Positions 16,900-25,357 of a DNA stretch of 36,325 bases are shown here, in pieces. Every line of letters begins with the position of its first letter. Within the stretch, counting starts at the first letter, position 1. The translations under genes were made by a program, and so were the position numbers. Source of the stretch: Candidatus Saccharimonadia bacterium (GTDB taxonomy: Bacteria; Patescibacteriota; Saccharimonadia; Saccharimonadales; Saccharimonadaceae). The notes beneath the pieces were generated by a model. That model was not told the DNA's origin and did not search any database. It saw nothing but the letters and a program-made list of their open reading frames with translations. The DNA lies in NCBI GenBank assembly GCA_023262335.1, contig JALRBE010000009.1, positions 1 to 36,325 on the forward strand, given 5' to 3'.

Positions 16900-17002
16900 G
16901 ATTCGTGACACGAATCCGAACCTGGAGGGTTCGGCGTAGTGAAAAAAGGAAACGAAAAGTTCTTTTCGTCCCTTTTTGAACGGAGGAGCGAAGCGATCTC
17001 CT
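16900..17002. other. run of four consecutive hairpins, non-coding
   Basis: Four adjacent inverted repeats follow the tRNA-Arg terminator. They are GATTCG/CGAATC (16900-16916), CCGAACC/GGTTCGG (16916-16934), a bipartite stem AAAAAGG/CCTTTTT plus CGAAAAG/CTTTTCG (16943-16977), and AGGAG/CTCCT (16984-17002). No credible ORF is present. Its function is unknown; an RNA gene, a mobile repeat or a tRNA-adjacent insertion scar are all possible. Confidence 0.5.
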
Positions 17003-17080
17003 GCCCATATTCTGATAATTTCTGCATCTTAAGCGCGCACATTGCTCCTGTTCGACCAAAGTCTTCTTCGCCCCATTTCG

Positions 17081-17089
17081 TGCTAAAAT
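17081..17089 (+). promoter_or_regulatory. extended -10 (TGCTAAAAT), leaderless-type
   Basis: TGCTAAAAT ends 9 bases before ATG 17099, predicting a leader of about 3 bases for the PH-domain gene. Confidence 0.55.
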
Positions 17090-17098
17090 AGCAGCACT

Positions 17099-17623
17099 AT
17101 GAGCCGCGACGATAGCCAGCGTGATTTCGAAGGCCAGCGCGAGGGCGAGGAGCTTCTCTTCGTCTTTCGTCGGCATATGATCGCCATGCGCAAGGGTTTT
17201 TATTTGTTTCTTATCCCGTTTGCCGTTTCGTCGCTGCCCGTGTTCGTGTGGCCTACGGTGCTGGAGGTGTACTGGATTCCGCTTGGAGGCTTCGTTCTCG
17301 GTTTCGTATTGTTCCTGTACCACTATTTGATGTGGTATTACACCATTTACATCGTGACGGACCAGCGGCTACGCCAGGTGACGCAAAAGGGGTTCTTTGG
17401 CAAGGATGTCGTGGAGCTTGGTCTGTCAAAGATACAAAACATAAGCTATAATGTACCAGGACTGAGCGGTGAACTGTTCGGGTTTGGCACGATTGTCATT
17501 CAAACGTATGTCGGCGATCTCGTGATCAACAAAGTGGAACACCCTGAAAAAATCTATAACCAACTGCAAGATGCGGTCCAGGCGGCATCACCAAGGGAGA
17601 GCAATGAAGAAACTCCGTCTTAA
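17099..17623 (+). CDS. bacterial PH-domain membrane protein (YdbS/DUF304-like)
   Basis: This is a 174-residue protein with two adjacent membrane helices at about residues 33-50 (GFYLFLIPFAVSSLPVFVW) and 60-83. A compact C-terminal domain follows: YYTIYIVTDQRLRQVTQKGFFGKDVVELGLSKIQNI and then GFGTIVIQT. This order, two helices then TxxRL..GFF....E..LxxIQ, is the bPH2 (DUF304) pattern. Such proteins are membrane-anchored PH folds with roles in stress response or lipid interaction that are mostly undefined. The gene overlaps the following foldase gene by 20 bases, so both may act at the membrane as a pair. Confidence 0.85.
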   Translation: MSRDDSQRDFEGQREGEELLFVFRRHMIAMRKGFYLFLIPFAVSSLPVFVWPTVLEVYWIPLGGFVLGFVLFLYHYLMWYYTIYIVTDQRLRQVTQKGFFGKDVVELGLSKIQNISYNVPGLSGELFGFGTIVIQTYVGDLVINKVEHPEKIYNQLQDAVQAASPRESNEETPS

Positions 17624-18662
17624 GCGAAAAGCGGCACCTCAGGAGCCGCCAAGTCGTATCACCAACGAGACCGTCGCCGAGCACCGCGAACGGATTCTTG
17701 CTGGTGGCCGGCGTTTCAAGTATCCCGTCCAATACGCACGACACCGGCTTGTTATCAACGCGATCATTATCAGCGTCGTGGCGCTGCTCGCAGTAGTCGT
17801 TTTGGCATGGTGGCAGCTGTATCCTCAGCAGAATACCTCAACGTTCTTCTACCGTATTACGAGGGTGCTGCCGTTGCCTGTCGCTACCGTTGACGGTCAG
17901 AGTGTTCCCTATAGCAGTTATTTGTCCGCGTTCCGCTCGCAGGAGCATTATTTGCAGACCAAAGAAGGCGTCGACCTTTACAGCAAAGAGAACAAGCAGC
18001 AACTGGACTTCATCAAGCGTAAAGCTCTTGATGACGCCGTTGCCGATAGCTATGCCGCTAAGCTCGCGAAAGAGCGGAACATTACCGTCACCAGTGAGCG
18101 TGTCGACGCGGCGATCGCCCATCAGCGAGCATCAAGGGACGGCGTGACGTCGCAGGAAACCTACGATGCGATCGTCATGGATCACTTCAGTTGGACCCCG
18201 GCGGAAGCGCGCGAAGTTACCGAGCGAAAACTCTTGTTGCAAGAGGTAGCTTACGCCATAGACAAGACGGCCATGACGCAGCGCGACCAAGTCCTTGCCA
18301 AACTCAAGACGGAAGCCGATTTCGATAAGGTCGCGACGAGCATCGCGCCCATAGGCGAGGCGCGCGTCCAGGCGGGCCTCACGCCGCTGGTGCCTGGTAA
18401 TAACCAGGACGGCGGGCTTGCGGCGGCAGCGGTCAAGTTGGATGTCAATCAGGTGTCGGACGTATTCCGTTCAACGACTGGAGATGGCTACTACGTGGTC
18501 AAACTGCTCGAGAAAACCAGCGACAATCGGGTGCGATACGCATACCTGAAGGTGCCATTGACGACGTTCGGTGAGCAGTTGAAAGCACTGAAGAAAGACG
18601 ATAAGAGGTACACTGAGTACATATCGGTCGCTGCTGTGAAGGCGGAGCTGCAAACGCAATAA
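17604..18662 (+). CDS. membrane-anchored SurA/PrsA-like foldase (parvulin-type)
   Basis: This is a 352-residue protein with a basic cytoplasmic N-terminus of about 48 residues and a membrane helix at about 49-70 (LVINAIIISVVALLAVVVLAWW). A SurA-N-like helical chaperone region (about 90-230) follows. The C-terminal part (FDKVATSIAPIGEA..., GGLAAAAVKLDVNQVSDVFRSTTGDGYYVVKLLEK) matches a parvulin peptidyl-prolyl isomerase fold in outline. Such proteins help secreted proteins fold outside the membrane. ATG 17604 with AGGGAG upstream is chosen; a longer in-frame start would add 11 non-family residues inside the previous gene. The parvulin core looks divergent, so isomerase activity is uncertain. 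Confidence 0.78.
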   Translation: MKKLRLKRKAAPQEPPSRITNETVAEHRERILAGGRRFKYPVQYARHRLVINAIIISVVALLAVVVLAWWQLYPQQNTSTFFYRITRVLPLPVATVDGQSVPYSSYLSAFRSQEHYLQTKEGVDLYSKENKQQLDFIKRKALDDAVADSYAAKLAKERNITVTSERVDAAIAHQRASRDGVTSQETYDAIVMDHFSWTPAEAREVTERKLLLQEVAYAIDKTAMTQRDQVLAKLKTEADFDKVATSIAPIGEARVQAGLTPLVPGNNQDGGLAAAAVKLDVNQVSDVFRSTTGDGYYVVKLLEKTSDNRVRYAYLKVPLTTFGEQLKALKKDDKRYTEYISVAAVKAELQTQ

Positions 18663-18673
18663 AGGAGGAAATT

Positions 18674-19276
18674 ATGTATACGGTCCCTGATCTTGGGTAT
18701 GACTACGACGCACTTGGCAATTATATCAGTAAAGATATCATGATCTTGCACCACGACAAGCATCATCAGGCGTACGTCGACAAATTGAACAAAGCGCTCG
18801 ACGACGCTCCGGCTCTGAAAGAACGACCGCTCGAATCGCTGCTCGGCGATCTCGACAGCCTTCCTGAGCAGGTGCGAACCGCCGTGCGTAACAATGGTGG
18901 TGGTCATTACAATCATTCGCTCTTTTGGCAGTGGATGTCACCGGCCGGAGGCGGCGAGCCATCCAAGGAGCTGGCAGATGCCATAGCCGCCAAGTACGGA
19001 AGCTTCCAGGGATTCGTTGACGAGTTCAGCGCCAAGGCGCTCGGAGTGTTCGGAAGCGGATGGGTGTGGCTGCAGCCGAACCTCGAGATTATCACGACTG
19101 CCAACCAGGATAATCCTATAAGTTCAGGCTTGGCGGCGCCGATCCTGGGTTTGGACGTTTGGGAGCACGCGTACTACCTTGATTACAAGAACAAACGTGA
19201 CGATTACGTGCAGGCGTGGTGGAACGTCGTCGATTGGGACGTGGCGCAGGCGCGTTTCAACGGCGGTACGAAATAG
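18674..19276 (+). CDS. sodA: superoxide dismutase, Mn-type by sequence
   Basis: This enzyme converts superoxide to oxygen and hydrogen peroxide. The 200 residues carry the four metal ligands H26 (ILHHDKHHQAYV), H81 (GGHYNHSLFW), D161 and H165 (LDVWEHAYY). The segment TANQDNP near residue 143 supplies the Gln seen in Mn enzymes, where Fe enzymes usually have Ala or Gly after the Asn. Mn or cambialistic use is therefore inferred. There is no signal peptide, so it is cytoplasmic. AAAGGAGG at 18661-18668 is a full-length Shine-Dalgarno, one of the strongest in the window, suggesting high expression. It follows the foldase gene by 11 bases and is convergent with the surface-protein genes. Confidence 0.95.
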   Translation: MYTVPDLGYDYDALGNYISKDIMILHHDKHHQAYVDKLNKALDDAPALKERPLESLLGDLDSLPEQVRTAVRNNGGGHYNHSLFWQWMSPAGGGEPSKELADAIAAKYGSFQGFVDEFSAKALGVFGSGWVWLQPNLEIITTANQDNPISSGLAAPILGLDVWEHAYYLDYKNKRDDYVQAWWNVVDWDVAQARFNGGTK

Positions 19277-19282
19277 CTGCAA

Positions 19283-20785
19283 CTACTGCTTGCCAGGGGG
19301 CCGCTCGAACATATCGAGCGGCTCTTCTTCGTCGATGTACACCGAATTGTTGTGACGGGATTGCGGCGATGCGTTTTGCGGTGGGGCTTCAACGGGCTGC
19401 CGGGGCGCTTCCGGACGTGGGTTTTGCTCCTGGCGCCAGTTGTATCCATCGTCGATAACAACGGTTGATGACGGAGTGCTGCTTACGGGCGACCGCTCGA
19501 ATTTGTTCCGTCGGTATGCCATGAATCCAAGAAACCCGAAGGCGAGCACGACAGTGCCTCCAACGAGCACGCCAAGGAACGTCAATATCGTCGTACCTGA
19601 GCCAGGTCCGCCTTCGAGGGGGGAGCTGGTAAGGTTGTAGGCGAACGTTTGGGATTCGGGCGCGCTGCCGTTTTCGGGGATGGTTTTCTTCACGATGGTC
19701 AGCTCGACGGTTTTTGAAGCGGTTTCCGTGGTGATGACCGCTTTGTAGTCGCCTGTCGCCAGTCCGAACGACGCTTTTCCGCTGGCTGCGGTCGTGAACG
19801 TTCGTGAGTCGACGCGTATTTGCGCGCCTTTGACGGGCGCGTCATTTTCGGTGATCGTCATCGTTACCGGCAGACCGCTTGTCACGATCGTCCCCGTGTA
19901 CGTACCTGTTGCGGTATTCGTGCCCGAACCGGCAATAGAGAAGTAGTAGCGTTTGCCTGGTTCGAGACCCGTGATGTTCGTGCTGAACATGCCGTCAGTG
20001 AGCGCGACGACCGCCTGCTTGTCCATTTCCGACGATGAGCTGCCGTAGGTCGCGGTACTTTTGGGGTTGGGAGCATTGACTTTCCATGTGACGGTTGCCG
20101 CGTTGTAGCGCGGTTGTATTTGCACGGCGCTGACGATTCCTGTCGGATCCGGCGTATCCTCGGGTTCGGGTTCCGTCGACGGCGTCGGTGTCGGACTGAC
20201 GGAGACGGTCGGCGTCGGAACAGTTGAGGGGCGGACCGATACCGAGGGCTTTGGTGCCGGAGGCGACCCTGCGGCGGGCGGTGCCGGACTTGCTATCGTG
20301 ACGACGGAGCTCTTGTAGCTCGTCGGGGAGTTATTTACGTAGCTGTCACCGCTGAAACTGATGACCGCGGTGCCGGCCGCTGTCGGTTTGAGCGCGACGG
20401 TGAAGAGCGTCGAGAAGCCGGTGTCGGTCGAGCTTCTTGTGAGAGAGAAGCTGATCGTTCCTTGACCTTGATTGACGGCCGCGGTCCCGGCCCAACCGCT
20501 ACCGAGAGTCGTTGCGCTGGCCTGCAAAAGATTCGCAGGGAATGTCACCGTTCCGGCTGCTCGCTGAGGCGAGGTACCGGAAGTAATGAACAAGGCTTTG
20601 ACGGAGTAGGTTTGTGCTGCCGCGCCCACGGAAGTGCTGCCTGTTGCCGGCGTTATGATGAGTTGGTTGTTGTCGGCTCTTGCGATCGGCGCTGGTGCGC
20701 CCCATAGCACGAGCGCGATTGTCAGGATACCGGTAACAAGACGTGACGGTACCGTCTTGAAGCCTGTCATGCGGCGCTCTGTCAT
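19283..20785 (-). CDS. surface protein with cohesin-like and Fn3-like domains, C-terminal anchor
   Basis: This is a 500-residue protein with a signal peptide (cleavage near ARA at about 37). A cohesin-like beta domain spans about 40-165, followed by a Pro/Thr/Ser-rich linker (about 167-215), a fibronectin-III-like domain (about 216-305, ending GLEPGKRYYFSI) and a small CarboxypepD-regulatory-like domain (305-365). One membrane helix lies at about 400-424 and a cytoplasmic tail of about 75 residues follows. It looks like a cell-surface adhesin or scaffold; the ligand is unknown. The ATG at 20785 overlaps the upstream paralogue by 4 bases; a second ATG at 20770 is also possible. It ends 6 bases from the sodA stop with no clear terminator. 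Confidence 0.78.
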   Translation of the reverse strand: MTERRMTGFKTVPSRLVTGILTIALVLWGAPAPIARADNNQLIITPATGSTSVGAAAQTYSVKALFITSGTSPQRAAGTVTFPANLLQASATTLGSGWAGTAAVNQGQGTISFSLTRSSTDTGFSTLFTVALKPTAAGTAVISFSGDSYVNNSPTSYKSSVVTIASPAPPAAGSPPAPKPSVSVRPSTVPTPTVSVSPTPTPSTEPEPEDTPDPTGIVSAVQIQPRYNAATVTWKVNAPNPKSTATYGSSSSEMDKQAVVALTDGMFSTNITGLEPGKRYYFSIAGSGTNTATGTYTGTIVTSGLPVTMTITENDAPVKGAQIRVDSRTFTTAASGKASFGLATGDYKAVITTETASKTVELTIVKKTIPENGSAPESQTFAYNLTSSPLEGGPGSGTTILTFLGVLVGGTVVLAFGFLGFMAYRRNKFERSPVSSTPSSTVVIDDGYNWRQEQNPRPEAPRQPVEAPPQNASPQSRHNNSVYIDEEEPLDMFERPPGKQ

Positions 20786-22740
20786 GATTGGCCCCCGGTT
20801 GGTGGCGTACTCTGCGCTGGGGGCGCATGGGCTATGCTGAGGTCGGTGTCATCGGTGTCCGGAAGTGTCTGTTCGGTCGTTGTCGGTACCTGGTTTCCGG
20901 GCGTCTGACGGTGTATGATATCCAGTTCGCCAGTGGCCGCGTCGTAAATCGCACTCGGTTCTTCTGACTCGGCGACGGGCATCGATTCGATGGCGGTCAG
21001 TTCGGGAGAAATTTGTTCATCCACAGGGTATTCCATGGGAGTCTGGGACGTAGGATCGGTTTGCTGGGCTGCGTCGCCCTCGGGCTGTAGCGGAGGCAGC
21101 GGCAGCGACTCGGGACTGAAGCTTTCCATGGGTGCCTGCGCTGGAGCCTGTTGTTCGGGTGCTGTCTCATAGTCAGGTTGTTGGGGAGCTATTGAGGCCT
21201 CTTGAGGGAGTGTCGGAGTTGTTTCCGTTGAATAATTATTTTGTTCACTTATGCTTGCGGGAGTGGCGTACGTCGCGGCTTCTATGTTTGGGGCCGGCGT
21301 GTTGCCGTTGTTGTTCGTACGATACGTTTCCAGCGCGGTGCCATAGTTGGCGATAAGCAGGTCCTCGTCAACGCTGCCGTTTTCGGACGTTTCTTGTTGG
21401 CGTCGCTTGGCTAGGAAGAACCATAGTGCCCCGCCTATGCCAAGCAGAACGGCCACGAGACCTGCGATTGCAAGGAGGAGATTGTCGTTGTCGTCGTTAC
21501 CACTGCCATCAATGGCCGCGTTGAGGACGAACGATTGCAGTTCGATGCTTCCGCTTGCGTTCGCTTGCTTTTTGGCAACGGTGAATTTTGCCGAGTATGC
21601 CGCCGTCGCTCCTACGGGAGTAATCGATGCCGTGAACGCTCCGTCTCCGAGCTCTGCCGTAATGATCGCGTTCTTGTTTGCGGTAAACGTGCGCGAACCG
21701 ATCGTGACTTTTGCTCCGGGTGCGAGCACGCCGTTTTGCTGCACGGTCAGTTGGACCGGGTAGCCTCTGGTGGTGAACGTTCCATTGTAAGTTGCTCCTT
21801 GCAGACTGTCAGAAGAAGCCGCTTTTATGGTGAAATGATACAGCGTGCCGGCTTTGAGCGCTGGCAATTCAGCCTCGTAGCTTCCGTCGTCTTGTTGTTC
21901 TACGGTCGCCTTCGTCGTGGCGGCGTTCTTTGATGTGCCGTACGTGAGCGTTGGGGTGATGCCGTCTCGGTTCAGCGTCCATGTCACGCTGTTTCGCTGG
22001 CGGGTCGTTACCGACTTTATGTTCTCGATTTTCAGGCCTCCGTCGCTGTTGGTGGTCGGTTCGGGGGTTTCTTCTTGCGTTGGCGCGGGCGTTACCGAAG
22101 GTTGAGGACTAGCGCTCGGCGTAGGGGTTGGCGACGGCCGCGAAGGATTGGTTGGCGTCGTCGGTCGCGGCGCGGGAGTTGGCGTTGGAGTTGGCGGCGG
22201 TGGAGTCACGCAGTTCGGCGGGGTGCCCGTTTGCCCGGCGGGACAAACGTTGGGAATGATCGTGAACGTCTGTGAGGTGCCCGAGGTAGGGCCATTATTC
22301 ACGTTCGTGCTCGAACCGAAGCTCATGACGACGCTACCCGTAGCGATGGCTTTGAACTTCATGCTGATGATTTTCGAGCCGTTGACCCCGGGCGCGTTAA
22401 TCGCGTAATACGCGACGTAGCGAACGGTTCCCGATCCCGTACCGTCCCATACGCGCGAGTTCGCGCCCCTGAAGGCACCTCCGCTGTCGTTACGATCCGT
22501 CAATTGCAGTTTGCTCGCGTCATAGTTGACGACGATAGTCGCGCCGCCGCCCCAAAGGCCTGGATCCGGCACGTTGCCCCTGACTTCCACCGTAATCTCG
22601 TTGCCGAGAATTACCGTGCCGCCAGGAGGGGTGAGCGAGACGGTGCCAGCGACGGCGAAAGCACGGGCTGGAAAAATCGAAACCACCGCAATAAGGGCCA
22701 GGAGCCCTGCGAATAACCGGTTTCTGTTCAAGCGTTTCAT
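20782..22740 (-). CDS. surface protein paralogue with a long cytoplasmic tail
   Basis: This is a 652-residue protein with the same layout as the downstream gene. It has a signal peptide (cleavage near AFA, about 29), a cohesin-like domain (about 32-162, GGTVILGNEITVEV.. then FKAIATGSVVMSFG), a Pro/Thr linker (about 178-230), an Fn3-like domain (about 235-325, LKAGTLYHFTI), a carboxypeptidase-regulatory-like domain (about 327-390) and a membrane helix at about 420-444. After the helix comes an acidic, Gln/Pro/Thr-rich low-complexity tail of about 208 residues that should lie in the cytoplasm. It was probably duplicated to give its neighbour. Surface attachment is inferred; the tail could dock to a cytoplasmic partner. 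Confidence 0.78.
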   Translation of the reverse strand: MKRLNRNRLFAGLLALIAVVSIFPARAFAVAGTVSLTPPGGTVILGNEITVEVRGNVPDPGLWGGGATIVVNYDASKLQLTDRNDSGGAFRGANSRVWDGTGSGTVRYVAYYAINAPGVNGSKIISMKFKAIATGSVVMSFGSSTNVNNGPTSGTSQTFTIIPNVCPAGQTGTPPNCVTPPPPTPTPTPAPRPTTPTNPSRPSPTPTPSASPQPSVTPAPTQEETPEPTTNSDGGLKIENIKSVTTRQRNSVTWTLNRDGITPTLTYGTSKNAATTKATVEQQDDGSYEAELPALKAGTLYHFTIKAASSDSLQGATYNGTFTTRGYPVQLTVQQNGVLAPGAKVTIGSRTFTANKNAIITAELGDGAFTASITPVGATAAYSAKFTVAKKQANASGSIELQSFVLNAAIDGSGNDDNDNLLLAIAGLVAVLLGIGGALWFFLAKRRQQETSENGSVDEDLLIANYGTALETYRTNNNGNTPAPNIEAATYATPASISEQNNYSTETTPTLPQEASIAPQQPDYETAPEQQAPAQAPMESFSPESLPLPPLQPEGDAAQQTDPTSQTPMEYPVDEQISPELTAIESMPVAESEEPSAIYDAATGELDIIHRQTPGNQVPTTTEQTLPDTDDTDLSIAHAPPAQSTPPTGGQS

Positions 22741-22777
22741 TGAGTTGTTTTTATGTTGTTGCCGTTACCGCTTCAGC

Positions 22778-22804
22778 TTATCATGACGACCGCTGTTACG
22801 TCAA
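22778..22804 (-). promoter_or_regulatory. promoter of the surface-protein operon
   Basis: On the minus strand TTGACG (22799-22804) is followed after 15 bases by TGATAA (22778-22783). The spacing is short, so the call is moderate. The leader to ATG 22740 would be about 30 bases, with no clear Shine-Dalgarno. Confidence 0.4.
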
Positions 22805-22837
22805 CTAAAACACCCCTGTTTTTGCCGTGTCTCTTCG

Positions 22838-22875
22838 CCACGAAAAAAGTCCACCTTGGGGGTGAACTTGTTTCG
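22838..22875 (-). terminator. terminator of tRNA-Asp
   Basis: Directly after the tRNA 3' end on the minus strand, AAGTTCACC pairs with GGTGGACTT (one G-T) around CCCAA. An outer CCACGAAA/TTTCGTGG pair, which runs into the tRNA 3' CCA at 22876-22878, closes the structure. A T-run follows the inner stem. Confidence 0.75.
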
Positions 22876-22953
22876 TGGCGGGCCCGACCGGATTCGAACC
22901 GGCGATCTCCTCCGTGACAGGGAGGCGTGATAGGCCAACTTCACTACGAGCCC
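22876..22953 (-). tRNA. tRNA-Asp (GTC)
   Basis: 78 nt with encoded CCA. The acceptor is GGGCTCG/CGGGCCC with one T-G pair. The anticodon stem is CCTCC/GGAGG around CTGTCAC, giving anticodon GTC. The T-arm loop is TTCGAAT. The discriminator is G73 as expected for Asp. Confidence 0.95.
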
Positions 22954-22978
22954 TCGTATTGTTGCCTAAGCTCCACGT

Positions 22979-23007
22979 ATCATACCAACTTTTCGCCCCT
23001 GGCGCAA
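22979..23007 (-). promoter_or_regulatory. promoter of tRNA-Asp
   Basis: On the minus strand TTGCGC (23002-23007), a 17-base spacer, then TATGAT (22979-22984). It diverges from the tRNA-Thr promoter. Confidence 0.6.
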
Positions 23008-23041
23008 CGCCTAAGTGACAGTTTATTTATCGGCGGGCGAA

Positions 23042-23050
23042 TGCTATAAT
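23042..23050 (+). promoter_or_regulatory. extended -10 (TGCTATAAT) for the tRNA-Thr/tRNA-Gly unit
   Basis: TGCTATAAT lies 19 bases before the tRNA-Thr 5' end. No good -35 at 17 bases is seen, consistent with an extended -10 promoter. Confidence 0.65.
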
Positions 23051-23069
23051 CATTCGGACGAGCTCACAT

Positions 23070-23145
23070 GCCGCTGTAGCTCAGTTGGTAGAGCGGCGCT
23101 TTCGTAAAGCGTAGGTCTCCGGTTCAAATCCGGACAGCGGCTCCA
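23070..23145 (+). tRNA. tRNA-Thr (CGT)
   Basis: 76 nt with encoded CCA. The acceptor GCCGCTG/CAGCGGC is fully paired. The anticodon loop TTCGTAA gives anticodon CGT for ACG codons. The discriminator is T (U73), which complements the A of the UGGA bulge in the T-box-like leader before thrS. Confidence 0.95.
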
Positions 23146-23154
23146 CTAAGGTAC

Positions 23155-23229
23155 GCGGGTATCGTATAGTGGCTAATATGTAACCTTCCCAAGGTTAAGA
23201 GCAGAGTTCGATTCTCTGTACCCGCACCA
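23155..23229 (+). tRNA. tRNA-Gly (CCC)
   Basis: 75 nt with encoded CCA. The acceptor is GCGGGTA/TACCCGC, and the anticodon stem is TAACC/GGTTA around TTCCCAA, giving anticodon CCC for GGG codons. It lies 9 bases after tRNA-Thr, so the two are likely one transcript. Confidence 0.95.
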
Positions 23230-23246
23230 AGGTTAGATTAGAATTT

Positions 23247-23624
23247 ATGAAACATCGTATTACGGATTCACTGAAGACGCTCACCATGGACAGGCCGCTA
23301 GCCATCGTGCTTGGACTCTTCCTGTTCGGATGCCTGGCGCTGCTCATCTATTTCACGCTCACTATCCGTCCGAGCGAGTTGCAGGTCGTGAATCATTACA
23401 CAAGCTTTGGAACGACCAACTTTTACCGTGACCGTTGGCATTATCTTATAGGCTTCGCCGCGTTCGTTATCGTCATGGCGTTTGCCCACGGCGCTTTGAC
23501 GCTACGCGTGTTGGCGCAAAAAGGGCATGATCTCGCGATGGCGTTCGCTTGGCTCGGCGTAGTATTGGTCGTGATCACTGCCATGATCTCGTACCAAGTC
23601 TTAAGTATCGCTTCGTTGACGTAA
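23247..23624 (+). CDS. small polytopic membrane protein of unknown function
   Basis: This is a 125-residue protein with three hydrophobic segments at about residues 17-40 (PLAIVLGLFLFGCLALLIYFTL), 66-84 and 98-120. A short extracytoplasmic loop (PSELQVVNHYTSFGTTNFYRDRW) follows the first segment. It starts 17 bases after tRNA-Gly and ends 3 bases before the glycosyltransferase gene, so it may be an accessory of that enzyme. No family is recognised. Confidence 0.7.
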   Translation: MKHRITDSLKTLTMDRPLAIVLGLFLFGCLALLIYFTLTIRPSELQVVNHYTSFGTTNFYRDRWHYLIGFAAFVIVMAFAHGALTLRVLAQKGHDLAMAFAWLGVVLVVITAMISYQVLSIASLT

Positions 23625-23627
23625 GCC

Positions 23628-25253
23628 ATGACTGATATCGAAATTCCCCTTGGAAAACGAACGAAACTGTACCGGCTTTTCGAGATGATACCGGCCGTAT
23701 TCAGTTACGGGGCGATCATCCTCTTGATCGTCTTGTCGCTTGTCAATCCGCTTCTTGCCGCGATCTATCTGCTCGCCGTCATCATAACGACGCTCGTCAA
23801 AGCGGTAGGTATCGCGTACCATACGACGACCGGTCGTAATAATCTCGATCGTGCGCAGCGGGTGGACTGGCACGAGCGCCTGCAGCAGCTCGAAGATCCC
23901 ACCGGTTCGCTCGACAAGATCGCGCCCAAGTCTTCCGGCTTTCAGTATGGCATTCATATCGAGAACTTGCGAACGATCGCCGCCCATGCGGATTCGTACC
24001 CAAAACCGTCGCAGTTATATAACGCGGTGATCATTCCTGCGTACAACGAATCATACGATATTATTCAGCCGACCGTGCAATCTGTTGTAGATACGACATT
24101 CGATAAAAGCAAAATGATCGTCGTATTGGCATATGAAAAACGCGGCGGGGATCAGATAGCGGCAACGATCAAACGGCTCGAGTCTGAGTACAAAGATGAA
24201 TTTTTTGCGTTGCTAACAGTACAACACCCTGACAATATTCCGGACGAAGTCATCGGCAAGGGTGGAAACATAACCTATGCGGGCAAGTACCTGCAGGGGT
24301 GGCTAAAGTCAAAGGCCATTGAATATAATAATGTGATGGTTACAACGATGGATGCAGACAACCGACCGCATCCAAGTTATTTTGACTACGTCATGTATGA
24401 GTACCTCGTGCATCCGGACCGCAAGCAGTTGTCGTACCAACCCGTATGTTTATTTATTAACAACATATGGGACGTCCCCGCGCCGATGCGCGTCGTCGCG
24501 ACGGGCAACTCGTTTTGGAATATCATCAGCTCCATGCGCCCGCACACGCTCCGTAATTTCGCGTCCCATTCGCAGCCCATGGATGCGCTCGTGGAAATGG
24601 ACTTTTGGAGCACGCGGACGATCGTCGAAGACGGCCATCAGTACTGGCGCAGTTATTTCCATTTCGATGGTAATTATTCCGTATTACCTATATTCGTTCC
24701 GATTTCACAGGATGCCGTGCTTGCGAGTACGTATGTCAAAACCTTGAAGGCGCAGTTCATTCAGCTTCGCCGCTGGGCGTACGGCGCGTCCGACGTGGCG
24801 TACGTTGCCACGAGGATATTTCATAAGGACCGTACGGTGCCGCTTGGCGGCAGCTTGGCGCGGCTCATCAGGCTCCTCGATAGCCACGTGACCCTTGCGA
24901 GCGTTGCCATACTCATCGCCGTCGGTGGCTGGGTGCCGTTACTTATCAATCCTGAGTCCGCGCATAGCATAGCGGCACATCAGCTGCCAGAGGTCATCAG
25001 CCGGGTGCAACAGGTAGCGCTCATCGGTCTCTTTATCACGATATTCTTCGCGTTTAAGATGTTGCCACCGCGCCCCGCCCGGTACAAGAAGCATCGCAAT
25101 CTCTTCATGGTCGCGCAGTGGCTGCTCATGCCGGTGACGGCCGTGGCGTACAGTTCGCTGTCGTCGTTCACGTCGCAAACGGCACTGCTGATTGGCAAGT
25201 ACTTCGATAAGTTCGACGTGACCGAAAAGGCCACGGTAAAAGACAAGAAATAA
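23628..25253 (+). CDS. membrane glycosyltransferase, family 2
   Basis: This is a 541-residue protein with two N-terminal membrane helices (about 16-60), a cytoplasmic GT-A domain and C-terminal helices (about 415-505). Visible family-2 features are VIIPAYNES near residue 132, the DxD-type MDADNRPHP near 242 that binds the metal and nucleotide sugar, and ED in IVEDGHQYWRSYF (catalytic base region). IQLRRWAYGASDV matches the Q/RxxRW motif of processive synthases. It probably builds or extends a surface polysaccharide or glycolipid; donor and acceptor are unknown. It follows the small membrane protein by 3 bases and is closed by a terminator at 25334-25357. Confidence 0.85.
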   Translation: MTDIEIPLGKRTKLYRLFEMIPAVFSYGAIILLIVLSLVNPLLAAIYLLAVIITTLVKAVGIAYHTTTGRNNLDRAQRVDWHERLQQLEDPTGSLDKIAPKSSGFQYGIHIENLRTIAAHADSYPKPSQLYNAVIIPAYNESYDIIQPTVQSVVDTTFDKSKMIVVLAYEKRGGDQIAATIKRLESEYKDEFFALLTVQHPDNIPDEVIGKGGNITYAGKYLQGWLKSKAIEYNNVMVTTMDADNRPHPSYFDYVMYEYLVHPDRKQLSYQPVCLFINNIWDVPAPMRVVATGNSFWNIISSMRPHTLRNFASHSQPMDALVEMDFWSTRTIVEDGHQYWRSYFHFDGNYSVLPIFVPISQDAVLASTYVKTLKAQFIQLRRWAYGASDVAYVATRIFHKDRTVPLGGSLARLIRLLDSHVTLASVAILIAVGGWVPLLINPESAHSIAAHQLPEVISRVQQVALIGLFITIFFAFKMLPPRPARYKKHRNLFMVAQWLLMPVTAVAYSSLSSFTSQTALLIGKYFDKFDVTEKATVKDKK

Positions 25254-25333
25254 TAACTCTACGGAGCAGCGTTTCGGGCGCTGTGATCGCAACTAAGCGG
25301 GAGTATCAAAAAGGCAACCTGTCATGAAGATCG

Positions 25334-25357
25334 ATCGCTGAAGGCGATTATTTTTTT
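25334..25357 (+). terminator. terminator after the glycosyltransferase gene
   Basis: ATCGC-TGAAG-GCGAT followed by TATTTTTTT. It overlaps the 3' end of the 44-codon gene on the other strand. Confidence 0.65.

Noticed and set aside
16730..17323. Minus-strand ORF of 197 codons containing RAGVEPATISLGRIYSIQLSYRG
   Set aside because: That peptide is the well-known false translation of the antisense strand of a tRNA; the ORF covers tRNA-Arg and the 5' end of the PH-domain gene.
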